Source: JBCDBY01 sp039182715 (GTDB lineage: Bacteria > Planctomycetota > PLA2). Taken from it: DNA of 5,027 nucleotides. Shown here one piece after another: positions 1 to 5,027 of this stretch. A model generated the notes under the pieces. It was not told the DNA's origin, searched no databases, and worked only from the letters and a program-made list of their open reading frames with translations. The first letter of the stretch is position 1; each line of letters begins with the position of its first letter. Where the stretch lies: NCBI GenBank assembly GCA_039182715.1, contig JBCDBY010000321.1, forward strand, positions 1 to 5,027, in the 5' to 3' direction. A program made the translations under genes and the position numbers.

Positions 1-393
1 CCCCTGCCGGAGCCGCCGGACGTCCTGCGCGACGCGGTCGACGACGACCATGAACTGGTTCAGCTGTGCCTGCGTCATGAACGGCTGCAGCTCGCGCCGC
101 ATCTGGCGCCCGATCGCGCGGACGCGCGAGTCGAACCGCTCCAGGGTGCGCGCGTTCGGATTGGCGCGGTACGTGTCCGCCTCGTTGAGCCACTTCGTCA
201 CCGCCGCCTTCACGTAGGGGCGAATGTCGTTGATCTGCGCTTCGCTCAGCTTGACGGTCTGGCTGGTCTCCGCCATGCGCTTCTCGAAGAGCAGACGCAG
301 CTCCTCGCGCTCCTCGTCGGTCAGCTCGCGGGTGTTCTGGGAGGAGCCCGCGCAGGCCGCGAGCAGAAGCGTCGAAAGCAGGAAAAGGCGCAT
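1..393 (-). CDS. Small lipoprotein of unknown function (3' end outside window)
   Basis: I do not recognise the family. Read on the minus strand from ATG at 393-391, the frame is open for 131 codons to the window edge, so the gene is partial at its C-terminus. The N-terminus is a compact lipoprotein signal: Arg2, a hydrophobic core (LFLLSTLLLAA) and a lipobox LAAC with the lipidated Cys at residue 14, followed by a short polar linker (AGSSQNTRE). This predicts Sec export, diacylglyceryl transfer to the Cys and cleavage by signal peptidase II. The rest is charged and helix-prone (for example TDEEREELRLLFEKRM and RRELQPFMTQAQLNQFM), without an obvious catalytic motif, resembling small periplasmic helical proteins. 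The start is chosen because it places the lipobox correctly; the upstream bases show no strong Shine-Dalgarno. It is divergent from the next gene. The opposite-strand reading of 224-448 is a Ser/Arg-rich shadow. Confidence 0.85.
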   Translation of the reverse strand, partial: MRLFLLSTLLLAACAGSSQNTRELTDEEREELRLLFEKRMAETSQTVKLSEAQINDIRPYVKAAVTKWLNEADTYRANPNARTLERFDSRVRAIGRQMRRELQPFMTQAQLNQFMVVVDRVAQDVRRLRQG

Positions 394-401
394 GACGGCC
401 A

Positions 402-430
402 AGATTAGCGACGTTTCGCGCCCGGGCCAA
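402..430 (-). promoter_or_regulatory. Alternative sigma70-like promoter, nearly leaderless
   Basis: On the minus strand, TTGGCC (430-425) and TAATCT (407-402) are separated by 17 bases. The -10 fits the TAnnnT core but otherwise poorly. Transcription would start only a few bases before the ATG at 393, giving a nearly leaderless mRNA, which agrees with the absence of a clear ribosome site there. It competes with the ECF-type candidate further upstream; at most one need be real. Confidence 0.2.
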
Positions 431-446
431 GCGCCGGCCGCCTTTT

Positions 447-471
447 GACGCGCTTGCATTTTGAACGTTCC
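447..471 (-). promoter_or_regulatory. Candidate ECF-sigma-type promoter for the left lipoprotein gene
   Basis: Read on the minus strand, GGAAC (471-467) is followed after exactly 16 bases by CGTC (450-447). A GGAAC -35 element and a CGTC-type -10 at about this spacing are typical of promoters used by extracytoplasmic-function sigma factors. It would start transcription roughly 45-50 bases before the ATG at 393. The match is short, and GC-rich sequence yields such matches by chance, so this is a hypothesis only. Confidence 0.25.
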
Positions 472-543
472 GGCCCTTACGGTGGCGGTCGTGGTAGTGG
501 GCCCGCTGTGGGAAGCGGGACGAAAGACGGCAGGCTGCAGCAC

Positions 544-550
544 GAGGAGG
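544..550 (+). promoter_or_regulatory. Strong Shine-Dalgarno that fixes the start of the vWA lipoprotein
   Basis: GAGGAGG ends six bases before ATG at 557, which is near-ideal spacing. It decides the start: the in-frame TTG at 461 would add 32 residues, has no comparable site, and would place the hydrophobic signal segment internally. Starting at 557 gives a standard lipoprotein N-terminus. Confidence 0.85.
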
Positions 551-556
551 TGTTCG

Positions 557-2497
557 ATGGGCAGTCGGAAGCGAGGGGTTTGTTTCGCGTTGGCCGCGTG
601 TCTGTTCGTGGCCTGTGGTTCGGACGGGGACGACGTCCCCCTGGACGTCGAGGGTCTCTGGGCCTGGACGATCATGAACTTCGGTTGCACGGTGCCGCCC
701 GGCATCCTGACCGAGGCGCAGGAGTTCCTGATGGATCAGTCGGGCGATGCCGTGACGGCGTCGTTCACGGATAGCCAGGGCAACACCTGCACGATCAGCG
801 CGACGTATCGCAACGGTGTGCTCGACGGCTTGCTGACGATCCGCACGCCGCAGAACCGCATCATCGAGTGCGACCTGCGTCTGCTCGGCCTGATCGACGG
901 CGCGGGCGTCGTCATGCTCGACGGCCCGGTCGAGATCATGGCCGACTCCGACGGCCAGTGCGTCGCCGCCGTGGCGGAGACGTGGATGATGGAGGAGGAG
1001 GTCGAGCCGGAGCCGGTCTTCACTGAGTGTCCGCCGGTCGATCTCGTGTTCCTCATGGACACCTCCGGTTCCATGGACGACGAGGCGGACGCGCTTTGCG
1101 AGCAGCTCGAAGGCGTGCTCGCGCGACTCGAGGCGCTCGGCCTCGAGGACACGCGTGTCTTCCGCTGGGGCATCTCCGAGGACGCCGACGCGCCGGAGCA
1201 CGTCGAGGACGGAAACTTCACCTGCCTCGAGGACAATCCCCGCGACATCTTCCCCGGCGCCGTGGTGCCCGGTTCCAACCCGCCGCGCATGATCGAGTCG
1301 ACGGAGAACGAAGGGGACGAGGACTGGGGGCCGGCCACGGCGATCGTGGCGCACTTCGGTTCGCAGGGGCGCAACCCGACCTTCCAGTGGCGCGAGGGCG
1401 CCATCAAGATCATCGTGCCGATCAGCGACGAGGACCCGAGCCTCGGCGACAACCGCCCGCAGGAGAACGACGATGAGGATGCGACGCAGCAGATCGATCT
1501 CGCGATCGCGGCCTGCATCGACAACGGCGTCATCGTCTCCCCGCTCATCGGCAACGACGCCGAGGTGATTACGGCGGAACTGGGACGCAAGCTGGCGGAG
1601 CAGACCGGCGGCATCGCGTTCCGCACGACCGACCCCGAGCTCGACATCGGTCAGCTCATTTTCGACATCGTCTTCGTCGCGTGCGGCGGGACCCTGCCGC
1701 CGCCGCCCCAGCCGGGCGATGCGGGACCGACGGAGCTGGTCGCGATCAGCGGCGAGGGCGTTCTCTACGGGTTCAATCGGCAGACCGGCGAGGACACCGC
1801 GCTCGGGTCAACCACCGTCGACCTCGGCGAGGGGAGCGGCCCGCTGAACAACGTGAACTCGATGATCTTCAACGAGCGCATCGGCGTGCTCTTCGCGTTC
1901 CGCGACGACGAGGAGGTCCAGATCCCGAACACCGACGAGTCGATGTTCGTGCCCAGCTTCTGCGCCAGTATCGCCGGGAGCGGAGCGACGACCCTAATCG
2001 GCGAAGTGAACGGTCCGTTCCTCGGCGCCGCGCAGAGACGGAGCAACCTGGACATCTTCACCATCGACCAGGACGACGACATCTCTTTCGTCAACAACGA
2101 GACGTGCGTCAGCACCGACTACAGCGACGACATCGATTCGATCGCCGAGGAGGGCAACGCGCTGACGTTCGTGGGCAACAATCTCTACCTCGCCTCGGGC
2201 ACCGTGCTCTGGATGCTGGATACGTTCTCCGGCAATCCGACTTTCGTGACCGGACTCTCGATCAGCTCGGACGGGGAGCCGACCAGCGATGGATTCGAAG
2301 TCGTCTCCATGACGACCTGGCCCGCGGACAACACGGTCTACGTCCTCGTCCGCGACCTGCAATCGGGCAACACCTCGATCGGCACGCTCAACATCCAGAG
2401 TGGCGGTATCGACGTTCTGCGCGAGACCAGCACGCCCATGGACGGGCTCTGCTGGGTCCCGGCGGGCTACTTCAGCTCCCTGAACGTGCCCGACTAG
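557..2497 (+). CDS. vWA-domain lipoprotein with C-terminal propeller-like region
   Basis: This is a 646-residue exported lipoprotein. Residues 1-20 are a signal peptide (SRKRG basic start, hydrophobic core, lipobox-like FVAC, lipid-bearing Cys20), followed by an acidic tail GSDGDD. Residues about 28-157 form a small, probably beta-rich domain with four Cys. Residues about 161-374 are a von Willebrand A domain: DLVFLMDTSGSMDDE holds the DxSxS metal-site motif (Asp168, Ser170, Ser172), with Thr261 (WGPAT) and Asp291 (PISDEDP) as candidates for the remaining MIDAS ligands. Such domains bind protein ligands through a divalent metal. Cys158 and Cys376 bracket the domain and could form a disulfide. 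A Pro-rich hinge (LPPPPQPGDAGP, 380-391) leads to residues 392-646, which carry beta-strand-like repeats (LVAISGEGVLYGFNRQTGE, NLYLASGTVLWMLDTFSGN) suggestive of a propeller. The protein is Asp/Glu rich. Partner and exact role are unknown. The vWA call is firm; the propeller is inferred. Confidence 0.9.
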   Translation: MGSRKRGVCFALAACLFVACGSDGDDVPLDVEGLWAWTIMNFGCTVPPGILTEAQEFLMDQSGDAVTASFTDSQGNTCTISATYRNGVLDGLLTIRTPQNRIIECDLRLLGLIDGAGVVMLDGPVEIMADSDGQCVAAVAETWMMEEEVEPEPVFTECPPVDLVFLMDTSGSMDDEADALCEQLEGVLARLEALGLEDTRVFRWGISEDADAPEHVEDGNFTCLEDNPRDIFPGAVVPGSNPPRMIESTENEGDEDWGPATAIVAHFGSQGRNPTFQWREGAIKIIVPISDEDPSLGDNRPQENDDEDATQQIDLAIAACIDNGVIVSPLIGNDAEVITAELGRKLAEQTGGIAFRTTDPELDIGQLIFDIVFVACGGTLPPPPQPGDAGPTELVAISGEGVLYGFNRQTGEDTALGSTTVDLGEGSGPLNNVNSMIFNERIGVLFAFRDDEEVQIPNTDESMFVPSFCASIAGSGATTLIGEVNGPFLGAAQRRSNLDIFTIDQDDDISFVNNETCVSTDYSDDIDSIAEEGNALTFVGNNLYLASGTVLWMLDTFSGNPTFVTGLSISSDGEPTSDGFEVVSMTTWPADNTVYVLVRDLQSGNTSIGTLNIQSGGIDVLRETSTPMDGLCWVPAGYFSSLNVPD

Positions 2498-2505
2498 CGT
2501 TCCCA

Positions 2506-2535
2506 CGAGGGGGAGGACGACCATCCTCCCCCTCG
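2506..2535 (+). terminator. Perfect 12-bp hairpin between the two plus-strand genes
   Basis: Bases 2506-2517 and 2524-2535 are exact reverse complements with a six-base loop (CGACCA), starting nine bases after the stop codon of the vWA gene. The stem is strong and GC-rich, like an intrinsic terminator, but no T-run follows, so it is not a classical rho-independent terminator. It may protect the upstream mRNA 3' end, attenuate read-through, or control translation of the next gene (the right arm is also complementary to 2543-2549). The hairpin itself is certain from sequence; its function is not. Confidence 0.55.
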
Positions 2536-2542
2536 CTATGCT

Positions 2543-2551
2543 GGGAGGATG
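2543..2551 (+). promoter_or_regulatory. Shine-Dalgarno-like GGGAGG abutting the start codon of the HEAT gene
   Basis: GGGAGG (2543-2548) directly touches ATG at 2549, so the spacing is zero rather than the usual 5-9 bases and should work poorly as a ribosome site. No ATG, GTG or TTG start lies upstream in frame back to the previous stop, and downstream starts would delete the hydrophobic N-terminus, so 2549 remains the best start. An out-of-frame mini-ORF (ATG at 2538, peptide MLGG) ends in a TGA at 2550-2552 that overlaps this ATG, a layout compatible with translational coupling. Confidence 0.45.
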
Positions 2552-4825
2552 ATCGCGGTCCTCCTGCTTCTGTTCGCCGGGCCGGCGCCGGCCGAGCTGC
2601 TCGCCTCGAAAGACGTCGAAGAGCGACTCAAGGGGGTCGAGGCGCTCGTCGCGAAGGAGCAGGGCGACGCCGAGACGCTGCTGCTCGAAGCGCTCGACGA
2701 CGACGACTGGGAAGTCGTCCATCGCGCCGTCGAGGCACTCGCGAAGCGCGGCACCGCGGCGTCGATCGATCCGCTGATCAAGGTGGCGCTCGGCGGGCCG
2801 GTGCGCCGCATCCGGTTCGCCGCGGCCGATAGCCTCAAGGCGATCGATGCGCCGGAAGCGACCAGGCGGCTCGAGAAGAAGCTGAAGAGTCGCACGCTCT
2901 TCCCGGCGGCGGAAGCGCTCTTCATCCTCGGGCAGGCCGAGGCGGGCAAGGCGCTGCGGCGCATGCTGAAGCACAAGAAGCCCGACTTCCGCATTGCCGC
3001 CGTGCGCGCGATCTCGGCCGGGGGCAGTACGAAGCACATCGAGCTCTGGACGAAGATGCTCAAGGACTCCGATCTGCGCGTGCGCATCGCGGCCATTCGC
3101 GCGCTCGCCCGCATTCCGGACGAATACGTGCTTCGCGCCCTGCTGGACGGGTTCAAGAACGCGCAGCTCTCGCAGGTGGTGGAGCGTCGCTACATGATCG
3201 CGATCCACGAGCTCTGCGCCTCCATCGAGAAGCCGGAGAAGCGGCAGCGCGCCTGCGAGCTCGCCGCGCGCCTGCTCGGCTCCTCGTCGCGCGGCGACGT
3301 CAACGCGCGTTACGCCCGCCTTCTCGGACGGCTCGGCACCAAGGGCGCGGCCATCGGCGATCCGAAGGTCTATGTGCGCAAGCTGCTCTCCACCGGCGCG
3401 GGTCACTCCGACTTCGAGGTACGCCGCGCGACCATGGCGGCGCTCGCGCGCATCGGCGACGACGAGGCGTGGGAGGCGGCGAACAAGGCGGCGCGCGAGG
3501 ACGAGAACTGGATGGTGCGCTTCCAGGCGTTGCGGGCGGGCGCGACACTGCGACCGGACACGTCGCTGGAGTTGATCCTGCATTGCCTGAAGGACGACGA
3601 AAGCCGGCTCGTGCGGGAAGAGGCGGCGACGCTCGCGGCGCGCATCAAGAAGCCGCAGGCGGTCGCGGGACTCGTCGCCGCCTGCAAGGACAAGGAGTGG
3701 GGCGTCGCGGCGTGCGCGGCGGTGAGCCTCGGCCGCCAGCACGACGAGGCCGGCGTGGAGCCGTTGCTGGCGATGCTGAAGGAGAAGGACTGGCGACGGC
3801 GGGGTGCGGCGGTGGTTGGCCTCGCCCGCATCCGCTCCAAGAAGGCGGTTCCGGCGCTGCTGGAGGCGTTGCGCGACAAGAAACCCGCCGTCGCCGCCAC
3901 CGCGCGCCAGTCGCTTTTCCACATCGCCGGCAAGGAGATGAAGGACAAGGAGCTGCACGAGTGGTGGAAGAAGCGCGGCCCGCGCTTCCAGTTCCGCGAT
4001 CCGGACAAGGAGGCGAAGGAGGCCAAGAAGTACGGCTACGCGGTCTCGCGCCGCGAGGTGTACGAGGATCTCGACGTCGTCGTACTCGTGACGCGTCGCG
4101 GCGGGGACAACATCCAGGTGCTCTTGAAGGAGTATCAGATCGAGCACCGCGAGATCCGTTCCGCGTCGGTCGGCAAGATCGGGCTCCATCCGTACGCGCT
4201 CTTCGTCTCCAACTGCCCGGGCGAGATCGTCGACGACGACGCCGAGCACCTGCAGTGGTTCGTGCGCACAGGCGGCTATCTCTTCGCCTCCTGCTGGGCG
4301 CTTACGCACACGATTCATCGCGCCTTCCCGGAGGTCATCGACAAGCTTCCGCAGAAGGGCCAGGTCGTCGGCACCGTCGAGGCAGAGGATGTCGATCCGC
4401 AGAACCCCTACATGAAGGGCGTCTTCGATCGCGCGACGTCGCCGCTGTACCAGCTGGAAGGCGCGCATCTGATTCGCGTCCTGGATGACGAACGCTTCGA
4501 GGTTCTCATCGACTCGCCGCAGGCGGCGGCGAAATGGGGCGACGGCAATCTGGCCGGCTGGTTCTCCGTCGGACACGGCACGGTGCTCGACTCCGCGAAC
4601 CACTTCGACCTGCAGGGCATGAAGAACGCGCGCCTGAAAACGGAGAAGGACCGCATGGCGTTCGCGATGGATCGTCTCGGCTACGACTACACGCAGGTGC
4701 GCGAGCTGAGGGCGGAGGGCGTCTTCCGCAAGCAGTCCGACGCCGTGAAGAAGACGCGCGATCTCTCCACTTTCCGCTTCATCACCACCTTCGTCCGCCA
4801 GAAGAGACTGGCGGACGAAGGGTAA
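2549..4825 (+). CDS. Exported HEAT-repeat protein with DUF4159/amidotransferase-like C-terminal domain
   Basis: This 758-residue protein begins with a short signal-like segment (MIAVLLLLFAGPAPA, possible cleavage after Ala15), which lacks the usual basic N-region, so export is likely but not certain. Residues about 20-465 are a solenoid of roughly 11 HEAT repeats: helix pairs with recurrent forms such as DSDLRVRIAAIRALARI, DFEVRRATMAALARIGD, DWRRRGAAVVGLARI and KPAVAATARQSLFHIAG. HEAT solenoids are protein-binding scaffolds. A charged linker (about 470-500, KEAKEAKKYG) leads to a C-terminal alpha/beta domain from about residue 505: LDVVVLVTRR strand, LFVSNCPGE, then FVRTGGYLFASCWALTH, and later VGHGTVLDSANHFD. 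This order resembles DUF4159 and other class I glutamine-amidotransferase-like folds. Cys582 lies at the nucleophile-elbow position, and His676 or His685 could be its partner, but activity is unproven. It follows the vWA gene by 51 bases. A double stop (TAA, TTT, TGA) ends it. Confidence 0.88.
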   Translation: MIAVLLLLFAGPAPAELLASKDVEERLKGVEALVAKEQGDAETLLLEALDDDDWEVVHRAVEALAKRGTAASIDPLIKVALGGPVRRIRFAAADSLKAIDAPEATRRLEKKLKSRTLFPAAEALFILGQAEAGKALRRMLKHKKPDFRIAAVRAISAGGSTKHIELWTKMLKDSDLRVRIAAIRALARIPDEYVLRALLDGFKNAQLSQVVERRYMIAIHELCASIEKPEKRQRACELAARLLGSSSRGDVNARYARLLGRLGTKGAAIGDPKVYVRKLLSTGAGHSDFEVRRATMAALARIGDDEAWEAANKAAREDENWMVRFQALRAGATLRPDTSLELILHCLKDDESRLVREEAATLAARIKKPQAVAGLVAACKDKEWGVAACAAVSLGRQHDEAGVEPLLAMLKEKDWRRRGAAVVGLARIRSKKAVPALLEALRDKKPAVAATARQSLFHIAGKEMKDKELHEWWKKRGPRFQFRDPDKEAKEAKKYGYAVSRREVYEDLDVVVLVTRRGGDNIQVLLKEYQIEHREIRSASVGKIGLHPYALFVSNCPGEIVDDDAEHLQWFVRTGGYLFASCWALTHTIHRAFPEVIDKLPQKGQVVGTVEAEDVDPQNPYMKGVFDRATSPLYQLEGAHLIRVLDDERFEVLIDSPQAAAKWGDGNLAGWFSVGHGTVLDSANHFDLQGMKNARLKTEKDRMAFAMDRLGYDYTQVRELRAEGVFRKQSDAVKKTRDLSTFRFITTFVRQKRLADEG

Positions 4826-4830
4826 TTTTG

Positions 4831-4991
4831 AGTTGTCAGTCGTCAGTCGTCAGTCGTCAGTCGTCAGTCGTCAGTCGTCAGTCGTCAGTCGTCAGTCGTC
4901 AGTCGTCAGTGGTCAGTGGTCAGTGGTCAGTGGTCAGTGGTCAGTGGTCAGTGGTTAGTGGTCAGTGGTCAGTGGTCAGTGGTCAGTGGTT
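4831..4991 (+). repeat. Heptanucleotide tandem array, 23 in-register units in two blocks
   Basis: The array starts five bases after the stop of the HEAT gene. Unit 1 is AGTTGTC (4831-4837). Block A is ten perfect copies of AGTCGTC (4838-4907). Block B is twelve copies of AGTGGTY (4908-4991): ten AGTGGTC and two AGTGGTT (4950-4956 and 4985-4991). There is no register slip across 161 bases. The single C-to-G change at unit position 4 separates the blocks, which indicates block-wise expansion by slippage or unequal exchange. Short heptamer arrays of this kind occur in intergenic DNA of several bacterial groups, cyanobacteria being the best known; function is generally unknown. The plus strand has almost no stop codons through the array, which can produce false Ser/Val/Arg-rich ORFs. 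No inverted repeat is present within the unit, so it is neither a CRISPR array nor a hairpin terminator. Confidence 0.97.
4922..4991 (+). repeat. Perfect 35-bp higher-order duplication inside the array
   Basis: Units 4922-4956 and 4957-4991 are identical five-unit segments (four AGTGGTC then one AGTGGTT). The shared T variant at the fifth unit makes a single duplication of a five-unit block the simplest explanation, rather than two independent C-to-T changes. Confidence 0.75.
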
Positions 4992-5027
4992 AGTGGGTGG
5001 TCGGTCGGCGTGCGGCGTGCAGCCAAG
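4992..5027 (+). repeat. Degenerate continuation of the 7-bp periodicity at the right edge
   Basis: After the last clean unit come AGTGGGT (4992-4998), GGTCGGT (4999-5005) and two identical CGGCGTG units (5006-5019), all on the same 7-base register as the main array, then CAGCCAAG at the edge. The doublet of a new heptamer in phase suggests a further diverged block, but two copies could be coincidence. No gene can be called here. Confidence 0.4.

Larger units (their letters stand above)
394..556. other. Divergent intergenic region
   Basis: This 163-base gap separates the minus-strand lipoprotein gene from the plus-strand vWA lipoprotein gene, so it should carry promoters in both directions. 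It contains an 8-bp perfect palindrome GAACGTTC at 463-470, a small hairpin at 502-507/514-519 (CCCGCT paired with AGCGGG, six-base loop) in the presumed leader of the plus-strand gene, and the Shine-Dalgarno of that gene at 544-550. A plus-strand hexamer TTGACG at 445-450 looks like a -35 box, but no convincing -10 lies at the right distance. No coding signal is convincing here. The plus frame can be extended upstream to TTG at 461, but that extension lacks a ribosome site and would bury the lipoprotein signal. Confidence 0.6.

Noticed and set aside
442..458. A sigma54-like -12 element (TTGCA at 454-458).
   Set aside because: The required GG at the -24 position is missing at the correct distance.
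461..556. Extension of the vWA protein to a TTG start at 461.
   Set aside because: No ribosome site precedes TTG, and ATG 557 has an ideally spaced GAGGAGG and starts a proper lipoprotein signal.
502..556. A riboswitch in the leader of the vWA gene, suggested by the small hairpin and purine-rich GACGAAAGACGG segment.
   Set aside because: No recognisable riboswitch core could be matched; a six-base-pair hairpin is common in GC-rich DNA.
736..1647. A 303-codon minus-strand open frame inside the vWA gene.
   Set aside because: Its translation is Ser-rich low-complexity and it is antisense to the conserved vWA metal-site region; a shadow frame.
1681..2832. A 383-codon plus-strand frame bridging the two main genes.
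   Set aside because: Arg-rich shadow in another frame, overlapping both well-supported genes, with no ribosome site or domain.
1994..4603. An 869-codon open frame on the minus strand, longer than the HEAT gene it overlaps.
   Set aside because: It is Arg/Ala-rich with no recognisable domain, lies antisense to a gene with clear HEAT repeats and runs back into the vWA gene. Long antisense frames are expected in high-GC codon usage.
4831..4991. CRISPR array or repeat-encoded protein.
   Set aside because: Units are 7 bases with no spacers, so not CRISPR. The open plus-strand frames come from the repeat's lack of stops; there is no start with a ribosome site, and the HEAT frame is closed by TAA and TGA before it.

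Overview
This is a high-GC bacterial window holding three protein genes and one striking tandem repeat. The first and second genes encode lipoproteins with Sec/lipobox N-termini, and the third has a signal-peptide-like N-terminus, so the cargo is envelope or export oriented. A lipidated von Willebrand A (vWA) protein with an acidic stretch after the lipidated Cys, a large HEAT-repeat protein with a glutamine-amidotransferase-like tail, and a high-GC genome suggest a Gram-negative lineage such as Planctomycetota or Myxococcota and relatives. That placement is inference from protein style; there is no rRNA or other marker here.

Layout. Positions 1-393 (minus strand) hold the N-terminal 131 codons of a small lipoprotein gene that runs off the left edge. 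Positions 394-556 are a divergent intergenic region with weak candidate promoters for the left gene and a clear Shine-Dalgarno for the right one. Positions 557-2497 (plus) encode a 646-residue lipoprotein with a small Cys-containing N-terminal domain, a vWA domain with a MIDAS-type metal site, a Pro-rich hinge and a propeller-like C-terminal region. Positions 2498-2548 are a short gap dominated by a perfect 12-bp hairpin whose right arm could also pair with the next gene's Shine-Dalgarno-like sequence. Positions 2549-4825 (plus) encode a 758-residue protein with about 11 HEAT repeats followed by a DUF4159/class I amidotransferase-like domain. Only five bases after its stop codon, a 7-bp tandem array begins (4831-4991, 23 in-register units) with two sequence blocks and an internal 35-bp duplication. 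Possible degenerate units continue almost to the right edge.

Function. The vWA lipoprotein and the HEAT protein are co-directional and 51 bases apart, so they may be co-transcribed. A joint role at the cell envelope (a surface-anchored ligand-binding protein plus an exported scaffold) is only an inference, and neither has a known substrate. I see no tRNA, rRNA, CRISPR, transposase or phage gene. The strongest non-coding signal is the heptamer array; the strongest regulatory candidate is the hairpin between genes two and three.
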